From Immersiella caudata (taxonomy: Eukaryota; Ascomycota; Sordariomycetes; Sordariales; Lasiosphaeriaceae): a DNA stretch of 64,000 nucleotides. This document shows, piece after piece, positions 1 to 10,900 of this stretch. The first letter of the stretch is position 1. Each line of letters opens with the position of its first letter. The stretch covers positions 4,898,001 to 4,962,000 of the forward strand of contig JAULSU010000002.1 in NCBI GenBank assembly GCA_030512335.1. The letters are read 5' to 3'. The translations under genes were made by a program, and so were the position numbers. The notes below the pieces were generated by a model. It saw only the letters and a list, made by a program, of their open reading frames with translations, searched no databases and was not told the DNA's origin.

Positions 1-262
1 GACATTTTTCGCCATCGTGTTCTCTGGCTAAATCATTGTGAAGTTTGAAGCTGAGGGGAGCGATGCAGTGTGGGGTCGCCCATGATGCAATGAAGCCGCC
101 GCCCTTTCCTGACGATCCGGCAGCGATGCCAGCGGCTTCGACGAGGACGATGGGGCCAACGGCGGGGTCGTAAGATGTGTTGCGAGTGAGAAAATACGCG
201 GGTGTGGTTCCTACAGTGCCGCCGCCGACAATGACGGTATTTTTACGGCGTGGTAGAGACAT
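1..262 (-). CDS. FAD-dependent oxidoreductase (DAO-like), 5' part only
   Basis: The gene starts with an ATG at 262-260 on the minus strand and runs off the left edge, so only 87 residues are visible. They contain a textbook dinucleotide-binding N-terminus: a beta strand followed by VIVGGGTVGTTPAYFL, then an acidic strand end (VLVEA) and a GSSGKGGGF segment, the pattern of D-amino-acid-oxidase-like flavoproteins that bind FAD. There is no signal peptide. Known members oxidise amines, amino acids or sarcosine-like substrates, but nothing here identifies the substrate. The missing C-terminal catalytic part means that intactness cannot be judged. The alternative is another GxGxxG flavoprotein such as a Tda3-type protein. 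Confidence 0.85.
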   Translation of the reverse strand, partial: MSLPRRKNTVIVGGGTVGTTPAYFLTRNTSYDPAVGPIVLVEAAGIAAGSSGKGGGFIASWATPHCIAPLSFKLHNDLAREHDGEKC

Positions 263-974
263 GGCAGGAAGCAGTTCGATGGTCGGATGTGGTGGAGATC
301 TATCGATACGGTTTAGGCGGGGGTTATCTGCCCCACCGTACACGTAAAGATCACAGCCCCCTTGATCAGACAACACTCCACTCGGCCATACCACATACGA
401 CCATACCTACTGGAGAACTCGGGATCCCGTCCGCTCTCCCATAGATAAGCCAGTAAGGGCCAGACTAGTAGTTGGGTCGGTGACGACCAGCGAATCCCTG
501 GTGTTGTATGTTTTTCCCTCTTTTTTGCTCAACCCCCCCTAAAATGTCCCTCAAATGCCCGGTGGAGTCACAGTCGCCGAGCTCCTCCTAAACAAGTCGA
601 TTGTAACAGGTAACATATACGCCCACAAAACAGCGTGAACTTGTACTCTATCTTTGTACCGCTTGCGACAGCGCTTGATCGAATTGCTCTGGTGAATGTA
701 TCCGCCTTGACTCTGCTCTCAAATGTGTCACCGTAGCGATAATATCGACAGGCCTACTTGGTAGATACCTAGGTAGAGACTGGAGTGCTGGACTGCCCCT
801 GGCTTGTAAACATGCTGAAAAGAAGCAACCGCGCCGCGTTAAGCCAAGCTCCATGTTGGCCAAAGAAAAGTGAAGAAGGATACAAAGTGAAGAAGTATAC
901 AAGTACTCTGAAACCCCACTACGAACCATCAACCCGCAAGAGAATAATCGTATCTCGCTAAGTCACAGCTAGTG
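263..974. other. intergenic, no gene seen
   Basis: This probably holds the promoter of the oxidoreductase. It contains short TACCTAGGTAG-like palindromic runs near 765-776, similar to ones near 4455-4585 and 7804-7824. No reading frame in it looks like a protein. Confidence 0.4.
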
Positions 975-1412
975 TTATTTGCCCCCGACTGGGACCAGCA
1001 GCGTATTTAAATGTCGGAGATAGTCGGTCAAGCTAAGCTTCTGCTCCCCCGAGATGTCGCCGTATTTGAGTGCCACATTGCATGTCTCGATATCCTTCTC
1101 AACCTCGGCATTACCCAAATCCTGCTCCGCCTCCTTGATGAGTTCGGGCGTGCTGCCGTTGGTTTTCCGCCGGGCCAGGGTCTTCTTACACTTCCCGATC
1201 TTCTCGTTAAGATTATATATCGCCTGCGCGTGCTCGCTCGGGGGTGCTGATGTGAAGTTATCCGGTTAGCTCTAGGGACGTTGGCCATGGGGAAATGACG
1301 GCTATAAAAGCTGGAGTTGTTTCAGTGTCGAGGTGGGCGTGCTGTATGCCATCAGGAACGTTCCTCCTTTTTCAGTCCTTTCGTTTTTCTGCTCTTCCTT
1401 TTCGTCGCCCAT
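975..1412 (-). CDS. possible small two-exon gene, unknown function
   Basis: On the minus strand a frame ending at TAA 977-975 reads about 90 residues rich in Lys, Glu, Asn and Leu in a helical, coiled-coil-like pattern (for example KIGKCKKTLARRK, then LIKEAEQDLGNAEVEKDIE). The frame has no ATG of its own, but a likely 3' splice site (CTAAC branch then CATCAG) sits near 1247. Upstream, an ATG at 1412-1410 opens a charged peptide beginning MGDEKEEQKNE, with a TATA-like element about 150 bases before it. I could not find a donor whose phase joins the two parts cleanly, so the model is incomplete or the gene is broken. I do not recognise the family. Confidence 0.3.
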
Positions 1413-1558
1413 AGTGCTGCACAGCTTGTTAGATAGTGCCTTGGTAGCGCCGGCAGGTCTGCTGGGAGGTTGGTGTGCTGAGCGGAAGATCTGCGGGAGG
1501 AGACAAGAGCGCAGAACTCGTCGGAGCTGGGAGCCTCGCCCGCCTCAGGTCCCGGACC

Positions 1559-1567
1559 TTATATAAA
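1559..1567 (-). promoter_or_regulatory. TATA-like element
   Basis: TTTATATAA on the minus strand lies about 150 bases upstream of the ATG at 1412. It supports transcription leftward into the possible small gene. Confidence 0.3.
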
Positions 1568-1770
1568 CCTGAACGGAGAACCCTCGGGGGAGCGGTATCG
1601 TTCTACCTTCTGGGCGCTCTGGCCCCCTTTCTTGTGATCTTCTGTGCATGCACCTACTATACTCTCCGGTGAGCCGACCTGCACGTCATCACACTCTCAG
1701 CCAGTACGGACGCGTTGTCATACCAGTCAGGACACCCTTGAGAATGGCAGAGCGGCTTTTCGGCCTTGGG

Positions 1771-1818
1771 GGATCGGGAGAATATAGGATCGGGAGAATA
1801 TAGGATCGGGAGAATATG
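1771..1818. repeat. 16-bp tandem repeat, three copies
   Basis: The unit GGATCGGGAGAATATA is repeated three times head to tail; the last base differs in the third copy. It lies between genes and is a likely length-variable marker. Confidence 0.9.
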
Positions 1819-2938
1819 GGAGGTGTGTGGATGGTGAGCAGGTGTGGGCGGGATACGAGACCTCTGCTAGGTGTGTGAGCTAGGTGTGTCAGCTAGCTGT
1901 GGAAACGGAACCCCCGGCTCGGTGAAGGCCATCGGTGTACCGTATTCTATTTTGCGCACTGGTGTAAAGATCAGTCGAGGCTTGTCTTTGCTGAATTTGG
2001 CAATCTTTGGTCGTACAGCATGGCCCAAATGCGACCTGCGGGGCCCTTGTGCTCTGTCTGCCTAGGTGCGGGGATATTGTTGACACAACAGGGGTTGGCA
2101 CCGGGCTGGCAATGTCAGAGAAGACCCTTCTTGAGGTGGAATCATTAGTGATGCTGTTTAGGTCGATTAGAGGGACGCTTAAGTCTGGTGAAATGTCACG
2201 GGACGAAGCGCGTGGCTACAGGAGAGAGGCATAAATGCGTTTACACCACATCGGATGCTCCCGGGCTTAACACCATGTCGGAAAGGCGCTGACCAAGACC
2301 AACGTTCCTCATATGCTGGTTTTTTTTCTTTTTCTTTTTTCCCTTTGCTGCCAAGTAAGACAGAGAGGTTGTCTTTATCTGTAAATTGTTGCGGCCATCC
2401 TTCATAAAGTCCTTTCTTTTCCTTACATCATTCTTGCAGAAAATGGTGCCCAATGGCCCAGGAATGGGGGCTCGAAGGTACTGCACCCCAGCGCCCCAGG
2501 TCCCACCCACGCAGGCCTCATTGGTGCCCAAAGCTAAATGATGATTCGAGGCGGACAGCAAGATCATGGCCAACTTTGCCCCATGCGATGGACACGATGT
2601 GAAGGCGCGGGAGCTGCAACAAATGGGATAACTACCGGCGCTATCCAGCCTATGAACCTTCAGTCGAAGTGCATCTCTGCTGTGCACAATAGATGCAATG
2701 CATCATGGCATCGTCAGCCGTCATCTCCCCAACGAATGCAAATGGCAGAAAATTCAAGAACGGGGCGGATCTGCGGCCTATAAGTTCTCCGGTCCCTGCG
2801 GACGAGCGAAAGACTGTGATCCATTCCCATCTTAATTACCCCTAAATTGCCAGCAGCCAAAGGCCATCCTGATACCACTTCCACCGAGACCCGGCCCATT
2901 AGATCAAGGGGGCTACAAATCAAAAACACAGTACCCCC
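1819..2938. other. intergenic, no convincing gene
   Basis: A short frame at 2112-2234 on the plus strand (40 codons from an ATG, ending TAA) has a helical, charged composition, but there is nothing to support it as a gene. The stretch up to 2938 probably holds the promoter of the DUF6594 gene. Confidence 0.35.
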
Positions 2939-4246
2939 ATGGCACTTTCATCTCTCACATCCAGCTCGGTCCCGTCAAGTCCCCTGAGCGAAAAGTCGGT
3001 ATCGAGCCAGAATACGTCGGCGCCGCTGCTCAACCGACGCCTCACGCAGACCAACGGCGCTGGGCATCATGAAGACGTCGAACCGGCCGTGTCATCAGGG
3101 GGCCCGACGGATGACGGGAGCGTGCCGCACGGCTGGCCGAAGCTGGCAAAGGTCATGACCGAGCGCCCGACCCTCCAGTCATTCCCCCGCTTCCACGAGG
3201 CCAACATAAAGAACCTGCTGTACTACCAGGTTCAAATCGACAAGCTCCAAGAGGATCTCAAGGAACAGGAACGGGAGGACTACAACAAAGCTGCCAGGAT
3301 GGACCCTTTGGACCAGTGCGCCTGCTTTGCCGACATTATGGTTCAGGATCCGTCGTCGCCGCAGTGGAGGATTGTGTTGGAGCTTCGCGAGTGTCTCCAT
3401 CAATACAGCAAGATAATTTTTTTTTCTCTCTCCCCATCCTTCTTGCCCAAATAAAGAACACGTCCTAACCCAAAGATCCCGTCACAGATCGAGCCCTGAT
3501 CGAAATCTCCCAGGTCTCAGCACTCCCTGATCCGAGCACGGTAAACGTGCAAACCCTCTTCCAGTGGCTGACGGACGCATCACGCAGCGGGGGCAACAGC
3601 AAGGTCAACAGCAGCGGAAGCAAGGCATGGGGCAACCAGGGCCACGTCCCGCCACCCCCTGGGCTGCCCGAACAAACCCGCGTGCTCATCCGCAGCATCT
3701 TTTTTATTCTGGAAGGACCAATCGGCCCGGACAAACTGCAACCTCGTGGTGCCGTACAAGGCCGAGGACAGAGATGGGTTCACCGGCTGGGTGGCCGATT
3801 ACTGGACGCCGTTCTGGGCCGCGCACAAGAAACACTGGAGGGGCGAGGACAGCAGCAACAGGGCAAGAACGGGTGGCCCGGCCGAGGTGAGCGTTGCATT
3901 TGCACTCTACCACGTAGAATCCCACATGTTCCAACCGCTGATGCCGTCTAGGACATCTTTCGGACCCACCCGGAGAGGAACATGCAGCGATTCACCTCGG
4001 CGGTGGCCACGGTAGTGGCATGCCTGCTTCCGACGCTCGCCATCAGCGTGCTGACCACGGCCCGCGGCATGACTGAGACGCTCCTATAAATTGGCGGCTT
4101 TACTGTCATGTTTGCCATCGGCCTGATGATTCTGGCCAAGGACACGTCGACGGTGCAAATCTTTACCGCCACCGCTGCGTAAGTGCAAATACCAACTTCT
4201 CAGCCCTCTTAGCCTCCACACACAACCCCCCCCCCCCCCCCCCCCC

Positions 4247-4277
<31 letters not shown>

Positions 4278-4374
4278 TTTCTTTTTTTGACATGTTCTTT
4301 AGCTGACCTTCTTTCTACCCACTTAAAGCTTCTCGGCTGTGCTGGTAGTATTCGTCCAGAACCAGCAGGTTTAA
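2939..4374 (+). pseudogene. DUF6594-type membrane protein gene, broken
   Basis: Exons are 2939-3407, 3488-3886, 3952-4178 and 4329-4374. The N-terminal third is low-complexity Ser/Pro. Then follows the conserved block of the fungal DUF6594 family (GWPKLAKVMTERP, FHEANIKNLLYYQ, a charged coiled segment, ALIEISQVSALPDP), and the end is the family's hydrophobic C-terminal helices. Two lesions are visible. One extra A near 3731-3736 (GACAAACTG) shifts the frame by +1 before NLVVPYKAED. A TAA at 4087-4089 falls between the first and second C-terminal membrane helices, where the family usually has an aromatic residue. Intron 1 fits the reading frame only as a GC-AG intron (A|GCAAGA, branch CTAAC, end CACAG). 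The family's function is not established. A sequencing slip could explain the indel but not the stop. Confidence 0.82.
4226..4287 (+). repeat. poly-C / poly-T / (CTTTTT)n tract inside an intron
   Basis: C21 is followed by T10 and several CTTTTT units. All of it lies in the last intron (4179-4328) of the DUF6594 pseudogene, upstream of the TTAAAG acceptor. Confidence 0.9.
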
Positions 4375-5269
4375 CTGAGTTATTGGGTCGAGCTCTCTGC
4401 TTGTCGGTGGTGCACACATCAAAGTAAAATAACGGTCAGGACAGGTGCCAAGATTAGGTACCTAACATATTAAGGGACATGCCGTACCTCAAGGTAGGTG
4501 GAACGGTTCACAGCCCCTTTATTACATTGTGCACCCGAAATTTTGCACTGCGATATCACGACAACCACAAGGTAAGGTACCTTGAGGCATGACAGTTGGC
4601 ACGTGAGATGCAGCTCGGGTGAGACTTGCTCGAAGAGCGGGGTTAAGGCACGTCCAGACCTGATCAAGCCAGTCGACCCTGGAGGGTTTGGCAGGAGCCC
4701 TTCATCGCAAGTGGAGGAAGGATAAGAACCTGAGTGGAAGGAGCGTGCACAGACCGGGGGCCCGTATTTAGCTGTCTCTAGGCTCCGAGATTCTTGCAAA
4801 CGCATTGTCCTACCTATAACAGTTAAAATCGCCCGTCAACAGCCCCAAACCACCACCCCTCAAATGGCATACGGTCCCGTTACATGATCATTCTTCTCTC
4901 ACGATAAGCCGCTACACCACTGCTCTTCTAGGCAAGAAAATCTAAGTGAAGGTAGAACCACTCGCTTTTGAAGGACGGGGACCAATTTAGCTATTTTTAT
5001 GTCTAGGACCAATTTTGAGCCCGCTCAGCTGAAATTGAACTTGTTTATTCATGCTGCTTCCGGAAATGGTTCTCTGGTGGGCAAGCCTGAGCCAATCCTG
5101 AGCCAGACCTGAGCCGGGGTGAGCAACGTCACGTGGATGACGTACGAAACAGGAAATTTTATGTATCCAGATTCGTCGCACAAAACATCGACTTCGCGGT
5201 ATATTAATCTGTCCTTCACCGCTTGCCAACAAATCTCCATTTCTTCAACCTCGATGACATTTGCCCGCC
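4375..5269. other. intergenic, promoter side of the aprataxin-like gene
   Basis: There is no gene-like frame. It contains several AGGTACCT/CCTAGGTA-type short palindromes (4455-4585), a motif type also seen near 770 and 7810. Confidence 0.4.
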
Positions 5270-6214
5270 ATGGCGGAAGCAGCCGAAGATGGGGAAGACT
5301 TCCTTGACGACTCGCCGCACGTACCCCGCGATGGTGCGGACCCACCTGCCTCAACGTCACAAACAGCGCCGCCCGACAAGAAGCGCAACGCCTTCGCCGA
5401 GCTGATGTCGCCCAAGCTGAAGGCACCAAAGTCAGACGCATCAGATACAAAGCCCCACAGGTCGCTCAAGAGTCTCTCTCCGTGGAAAGGAGCGCTCCTG
5501 GACTACATCAAACACCCGGAGCGATTCCCAGACTCGGTCCTGCGCGCGACGCCCAACACGGTCTTGATCAAAGATAGCTTCCCCAAGGCGACAATACATC
5601 TGTTGCTTCTACCGCGCTCTCCGAAACACCATGACCTCCACCCTCACGAAGCCTTCAAGGATGCCGAGTTTCTCGCCATGATGAAGGAGGAAGCCGCTAG
5701 CGCAGCGCAGATCGCCGCTGCTGAACTCGGCCGTCGTATGCTCCCCCGATAACTCCAAAAAAAAAAAAAAAAAAAAAAAAAACATTGAGTGCAGCGGCTG
5801 ACATTGTCAGAGCTCTCCCCCTTCTCCGCAGCAAGCAAAGCCCGAAACGACGCCATGGACGCCGGCATCCCCTACGACGAGCTCCCACCAGGCCGCGACT
5901 ACCTCTCCGACATCCGCGTAGGAATCCACGCTCACCCTTCCATGGCGCATCTTCACGTCCACATCATCTCACGCGACATGCACTCGGACCGTCTCAAGCA
6001 CCGAAAGCACTACAACAGCTTCAACACGTCCTTCTTTATCCCTGTGGCAGATTACCCGCTCGATGAAGACGATGAGAGGTTGCGCACCTCGTTTCAGAAT
6101 GCCAATCTGAGCAAGGAGTTTGTTTGCTGGCGGTGCAAAAAGGTGTTTGGGAACAAATTCGCCGAGTTGAAGCGGCATCTAAACGAGGAATTTGAGAACT
6201 GGAAAAGGGAGTAA
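5270..6214 (+). CDS. HNT3: aprataxin-like HIT-domain DNA-repair protein
   Basis: Exons are 5270-5735 and 5811-6214, giving 289 residues. The start is the first ATG in frame (MAEAAEDGEDFL). An N-terminal Pro/Ser-rich tail precedes the HIT domain (about residues 60-205), which holds the nucleotide-binding histidine triad HLHVHII after GIHAHPSM. The C-terminus is the aprataxin zinc finger: CWRC, then a helix with H and E ligands (LKRHLNEEFENW). Aprataxins remove 5'-AMP from abortive DNA-ligase intermediates in the nucleus. Splicing is supported by donor GTATGC, branch CTGAC and acceptor TTGTCAG, with phase 1 matching on both sides. All key residues are present and the gene looks intact. Confidence 0.93.
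5757..5782 (+). repeat. poly-A tract (26 A) in an intron
   Basis: An uninterrupted A26 run lies in the 75-nt intron of the aprataxin-like gene, between donor and branch site. Confidence 0.95.
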
Positions 6215-6321
6215 TCAACACAGTTAAATCACAAACTTTATTTGTACGTCCAGTCTTTGATTACATGGATCCAATTACACTCCACCACCATCCCCGACCA
6301 GGCCCCATGTCTATGACATGC

Positions 6322-6816
6322 CTAGCAGATCGAAACATCCTTATTTTCCCTCCCATACGACTTCTTGTACTGATCCACGTAGACCCATCCGATCCCGCTA
6401 TTCCCGCACTGCCGATTAATCCGCTGATTCGCCTCATTCGACTCGCTGCTCCAGCACCGATTCGAATTCTGGTAATTGCACAAGTACGCAATCGTGCTCC
6501 CAACACTAACAACCACGCTCGTGTTTGCCGGGTAGTGCTCCCCCTTGTCGCAGAGGCTGTTGAACGCGCTCAACGCGACGTTCCAGTCGCTGACGACCAG
6601 AGCCCGGTTGTGGCAACTCGTCTGAGGGTTCGGCAGCGCAGGTGCCTGACGCCGACTCAGTTTCGCCGTGTCGGGGAGTGCCGAGACCAATCTGGGCTCG
6701 CCGAGTGCATTTCCGTCGTCGTCAATGGCTACCGTGTAAACACCATCGGGTCGATCGGCAGGGAAGATGAAACCCTGCACCGCCAAAGGCGCAGCCAACA
6801 ACGCGATGAGCCTCAT
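6322..6816 (-). CDS. small secreted six-cysteine protein
   Basis: Single exon of 164 residues, starting at the second in-frame ATG because it puts the signal peptide first (MRLIALLAAPLAVQG); an ATG seven codons earlier (6837) is possible. A propeptide of about 35 residues ends at a Kex2-like dibasic site (LSRR), followed by a mature domain with six cysteines (contexts TSCHN, SLCDK, YLCNY, RCWSS, RQCGN and the final SIC). The domain includes GSTIAYLCNY and GWVYVDQYKKSYGR. Six cysteines suggest three disulphides in a secreted, stable fold. I recognise the pattern from uncharacterised fungal secreted proteins but know no function. It is convergent with the aprataxin-like gene, about 100 bases apart. 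Confidence 0.75.
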   Translation of the reverse strand: MRLIALLAAPLAVQGFIFPADRPDGVYTVAIDDDGNALGEPRLVSALPDTAKLSRRQAPALPNPQTSCHNRALVVSDWNVALSAFNSLCDKGEHYPANTSVVVSVGSTIAYLCNYQNSNRCWSSESNEANQRINRQCGNSGIGWVYVDQYKKSYGRENKDVSIC

Positions 6817-6837
6817 GGTTTGCGGAAACCGGGTCAC

Positions 6838-7901
6838 TGGGTTTCTTTTTTGGTGATATTGCTGTGTAACGTTTGTGCACAGACGAGATCGTTTCGTGTA
6901 GTATCGAGATTGTCCTACATGTCTAGGACGCGTCCCAATGACAGCGGCCCCCCTCGCATTTTATGTTGCATTGCAGCGCAGCATCTCCCCGGTGCTGCAC
7001 TCCTTCCAAAGGACCCAAAAAGTCCCCGGACCGCCCAAGCGAGCAGCCTGGTCCTTGCAATTGAGCCGCCAAGTTTCTTCAGACTTCCGAACCAGGAAAG
7101 ATGGCATCGCCCGCGAGATCGGATCCGTACAAAAACAGGTAACGCGTGTTGCGGAAGACAAAATCGGCAGTTGGCATGCCAGGGCGAGCGGTGCCTGAAT
7201 TTAAGCACAGAAGCGCTCCAATCCGAGTCGGGACGCGTGCCCACCACTTACCGGGTTCGTGGGGCGGTGGATTCATCCGCAATTATTCGGGGCTCGGAAA
7301 GGCACGGCTAGTCGGGAAGGGAGGCCGTGCCGCCGGAGGTGAACCGTCTTTTGGAGGTGAATGAAAAACAAAACAACGGGAAACGAAGGAGAGGGACAAG
7401 AGCGCCAATGAGAAACTGCTAGGGACAACCTTGTCGGCCTACAATTGTGTGGACCTTGACCCGGACACGCGAGGGGAAACACCGGGACTGAGGATATGTC
7501 ATATTGACATTAATGGAAGATCGGGAATCGTATTTGGGGCGTTCGGTTTTGGTTGCGACAGGAGCGTCAAGCTGTTAAAATCCGTTCTTGGTATTCATCT
7601 CGTCGTTGCGTCGTGAGGGCCCATACCGCCCGGCCCGGTTGAGCCAAGCCATATCATGAGCGTCATGAACACCCCTTTTACCCCTGTGTCGCAGTTAGGT
7701 GTTGCCCGACATAACATGCACCTGGCATTCGCCGTCGGGGTTTCTTTGAGACTTGGTAACTTCTACACTTAACACTGCAGCCTAGCATATCGTAAAAGCA
7801 CTAGGCTAGGTAGGTAGGTAGGTTCCTCGTGCTGACTGCCTACTGCAAACGATTATCCATACTACCAGTAAGTACGCAGACTAGATGTGAAACTTCCTAC
7901 T
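6838..7901. other. intergenic, no gene seen
   Basis: This holds the promoter of the secreted six-Cys protein and the 3' flank of the NACHT-ankyrin pseudogene. A (TAGG)n-like run is at 7804-7824. The long plus-strand frame over 6265-7311 is antisense shadow of the secreted protein and promoter. Confidence 0.4.
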
Positions 7902-10900
7902 TCAAGCCCCATGAAAAATCATGCTAATCCTGCAGTCTCCTCTCACCAGCTCCGGCCGCCTTCCCGAATGATCCCGCACGTTCAGGTCCGCCCCAGCTTC
8001 CTCAAGTATGGTCCATAAATCCGCCACTCCGCCCTTCCCCACTGCAAATATCGGGGTCTGTCCATTGCCATCCTGGATATTCAGGTCGGCGCCAGCAGCA
8101 AGGAGGGCCTTTGCGATTTGTCCTTTGGGCCTTGGCGAGATTTTGCTCTCGGCAAGGTGAAACAATGGAGTTTTCCCCTGCTCGTCCTGGCGATCAAGGC
8201 TCTCAAGACCACAGGTGAGGCGGTTGTGAATGTCAAGTATCGTCTTGAAAGTTTTGTTGCTGCTCTCGACGGCGTGGTCGTACGGCGTCCTGCCAGCGCT
8301 GTCCTGGCTCCTTGGGTTGGCACCGTTGCTGAGGAGCCCCCACAAGACGGATTCGGCGTGACTGATATAATAGTTGGGTTCCGAGGGATATGTCTTGTCA
8401 ATCAAAGACGTCATCAGATCCAAGCCCGTGCTCGCTAAAGAAGGCTTCGAAAATTCAAGGCAATGGCTGGCCAGGTTTTTGATCAGGGCATTCGAGACAT
8501 TGCTTGGGAAGTTGGGTGCTGAGGCCAAGTGCCCAAGTACCGATGTTCTCGAGGCATCCACGACATTCGCGTCTGCTCCGGCACTGAGAAGTCCTTTGAT
8601 CGCTTCCTCAGTCGAATAGCCGCTCGATGCAGCGGCCCAGAGGATGGGTGTCTTTCCGGCATTGTCAGCAATATTCGGGTTGGCGCCGGCTTCGCAAAGT
8701 TGCTTTATCCCCCCGGCCACAGTCAGGGAGGTGGCCCCCGTGACGAGATACGAGAGCGCAGTTCGGCCAATCGTGTCGCGGGAATTGACGTCGCAGCCCA
8801 GCGGCAGCATGAATGGATGACTTCAAAGATATCAAAGCCCGAGTACCCTGCAGCCAGAGACAGTGCCGTTCGGCCCTCTGCATCCGTTGCGGAGCCGAAT
8901 TCCTCCTGCAGCAGGACCGAGATAATTTTGATTCGGGACGCACCACTCACTCCACCAGTCCATTTGCTCGAGTGGGCATTGAAGGTGAGGGTCCTTCTCA
9001 TCTCAGCCGTGCTGCTGCCGAGCAGCTGAAGCACGATGAGGAAACTGCCCACATTCAATGCTACCTGCAGTGCCGTCTCGCCCGCCTGGTTTGTAGCGTG
9101 AGGCCCCAGACCTTTGCGGAGCAGCTCCTCGACGAGGACGTGTTTGGACGTAAAGACAGCCATGTGTAACGCGGTATTGCCTGCCTCATCTCGGGCTCGA
9201 ACGTCGAGGTTTCTTTCTAGCAAGAAAGTGACGAGCTCGGTGCTGCTACTGCTTGCTTTGTCAAGCGCCAGGTGAAGGAGGCCTGCACCCTCCTTGTTGT
9301 CGACCTCCTTCGTCTTTTCCAGCAGCAGTTCCAGCAGCGTCTTGCGGTTGCCATACCAACTCTTCTTTGACGCCTTGATCTGGGCGTTCCGGAGCCTTTC
9401 TAGGCTGTACGTGCCCCGTCCCTGGGTTGGGCTTCGCCGTTCATCCTGCTTCTCGCCATCACCGCCATCGCTAGTTCGAAGGCTAACCACAGACATCAAG
9501 ACTCGAACGACACCGTCCAAGCCGGCGTCGGTAGCTGCGAGAAGAGGATCGGCATCCTCCGCCTCGGGCTCACCGGCGTCGACGCCGTCCTGGGCAAGAA
9601 GAAATCTGACAGCCGCCTGATTCCCCGACCTGGCCGCATAGTACAGCATCGTCCGCCCCTCGTGATCCGTATTGTTAATGTTGTAACCCCCTTCGGCGAG
9701 ACCAGCTAGGACCTTCTCGATGGCATTGTAAGATTCCAAAACATTATTGTAAGTGCCGTCGCACCACTTTGCGTGGGAGACTCCGGGGCGTGCCAACCAC
9801 GATCCCCAGTCAAACCCGGCCAGGCCGAACTGCCAGAAGATGTCGGAGGGGGATATCGCCGCCGCCGCCGTGGGATCCCCCGCCAAGAGGTGGAAGCCCC
9901 ATTTCCTTCCGGCGTAGTCAAGAAGAGGAAATTCCCTCCAGATGATGTACGGGTATTTTTGAGGTTCTGCTCTAAACCCACCGCTCGGCTGACCCCCGGT
10001 GGAATATGCCAGGTCGTCCTCCTCTTTGTATAGGTTGAGCTCTGCAAAGTGACTAGATATCATCATGGCCAGCGTTCGCAAGGAGAGGTAGCTTGCGCAT
10101 GCTGCTGCAATCTCAAAGTGGCCGGTGGGAAACTCGGTGCTGTACGCCGTGGCGAAATACTCCTTGGTCGTGTAGTGAACCGGTTCGAGCTTGGGCTTGT
10201 CAGAGGCCTGCTGGACCAGGACGAGAAGGCCTTGGCACGCCGACAAGATTGCATCTTCGTCCGGTAGGTCGTCTTCGGTGACTTTGTCTGCTCCGCGCCC
10301 AAGATTCATGATTGCCAAGCCGTGCTGAAGCTCAACAAGGTCGAGCTGCCGGTCCGCTCCGAATACCCAAGTGAGCGCCCGTTCCGCCCGGATCCTGTCA
10401 CGACCAGACTGTCTTCGAATTCTCTTCATCGTCTCCTTGTAGGTCTCTTCGATTCCGGACGGTAGGCCTCGAAGAAACTCCCGTATTTCGGCTCTGGAAT
10501 CTGCTGTCTCTATGCCTTCCACGTGGAGCCTCGCCATCAGAAACCTGAAACGAGGGGGATCTTGTCAGCAAAGGTCTAAGAATGGTGGCTTCGCGTGTCG
10601 CGTACATTTTCTTGGCCTGAGTGATGATTGTGTCTGCGATGTCTTCTCGGAGCTTCATGTCATTCTTGAGCAGCTTGGACAGCAGCTTGTTCTCGTCGAT
10701 GTGACTGTTTACAAATGTTTTGATGTCTTTGTCTGTTGCCGCTATCTCAATTTGGGCTGAGCTGCTGAATATGTCATGAAACTTGGAAAATGGTCGCGAG
10801 GTGCAGAGAAAGCGGACATTGGGAAAAGGGAGCCCTAAAATTCGCTCTTTGACCTGGTCCTGCACCCTGACATCAGCTTCGTCGAGGGCGTCCAGCACTA

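Noticed and set aside
6265..7311. 348-codon plus-strand frame
   Set aside because: It is antisense to the secreted six-Cys protein and continues into its promoter; no protein-like features.
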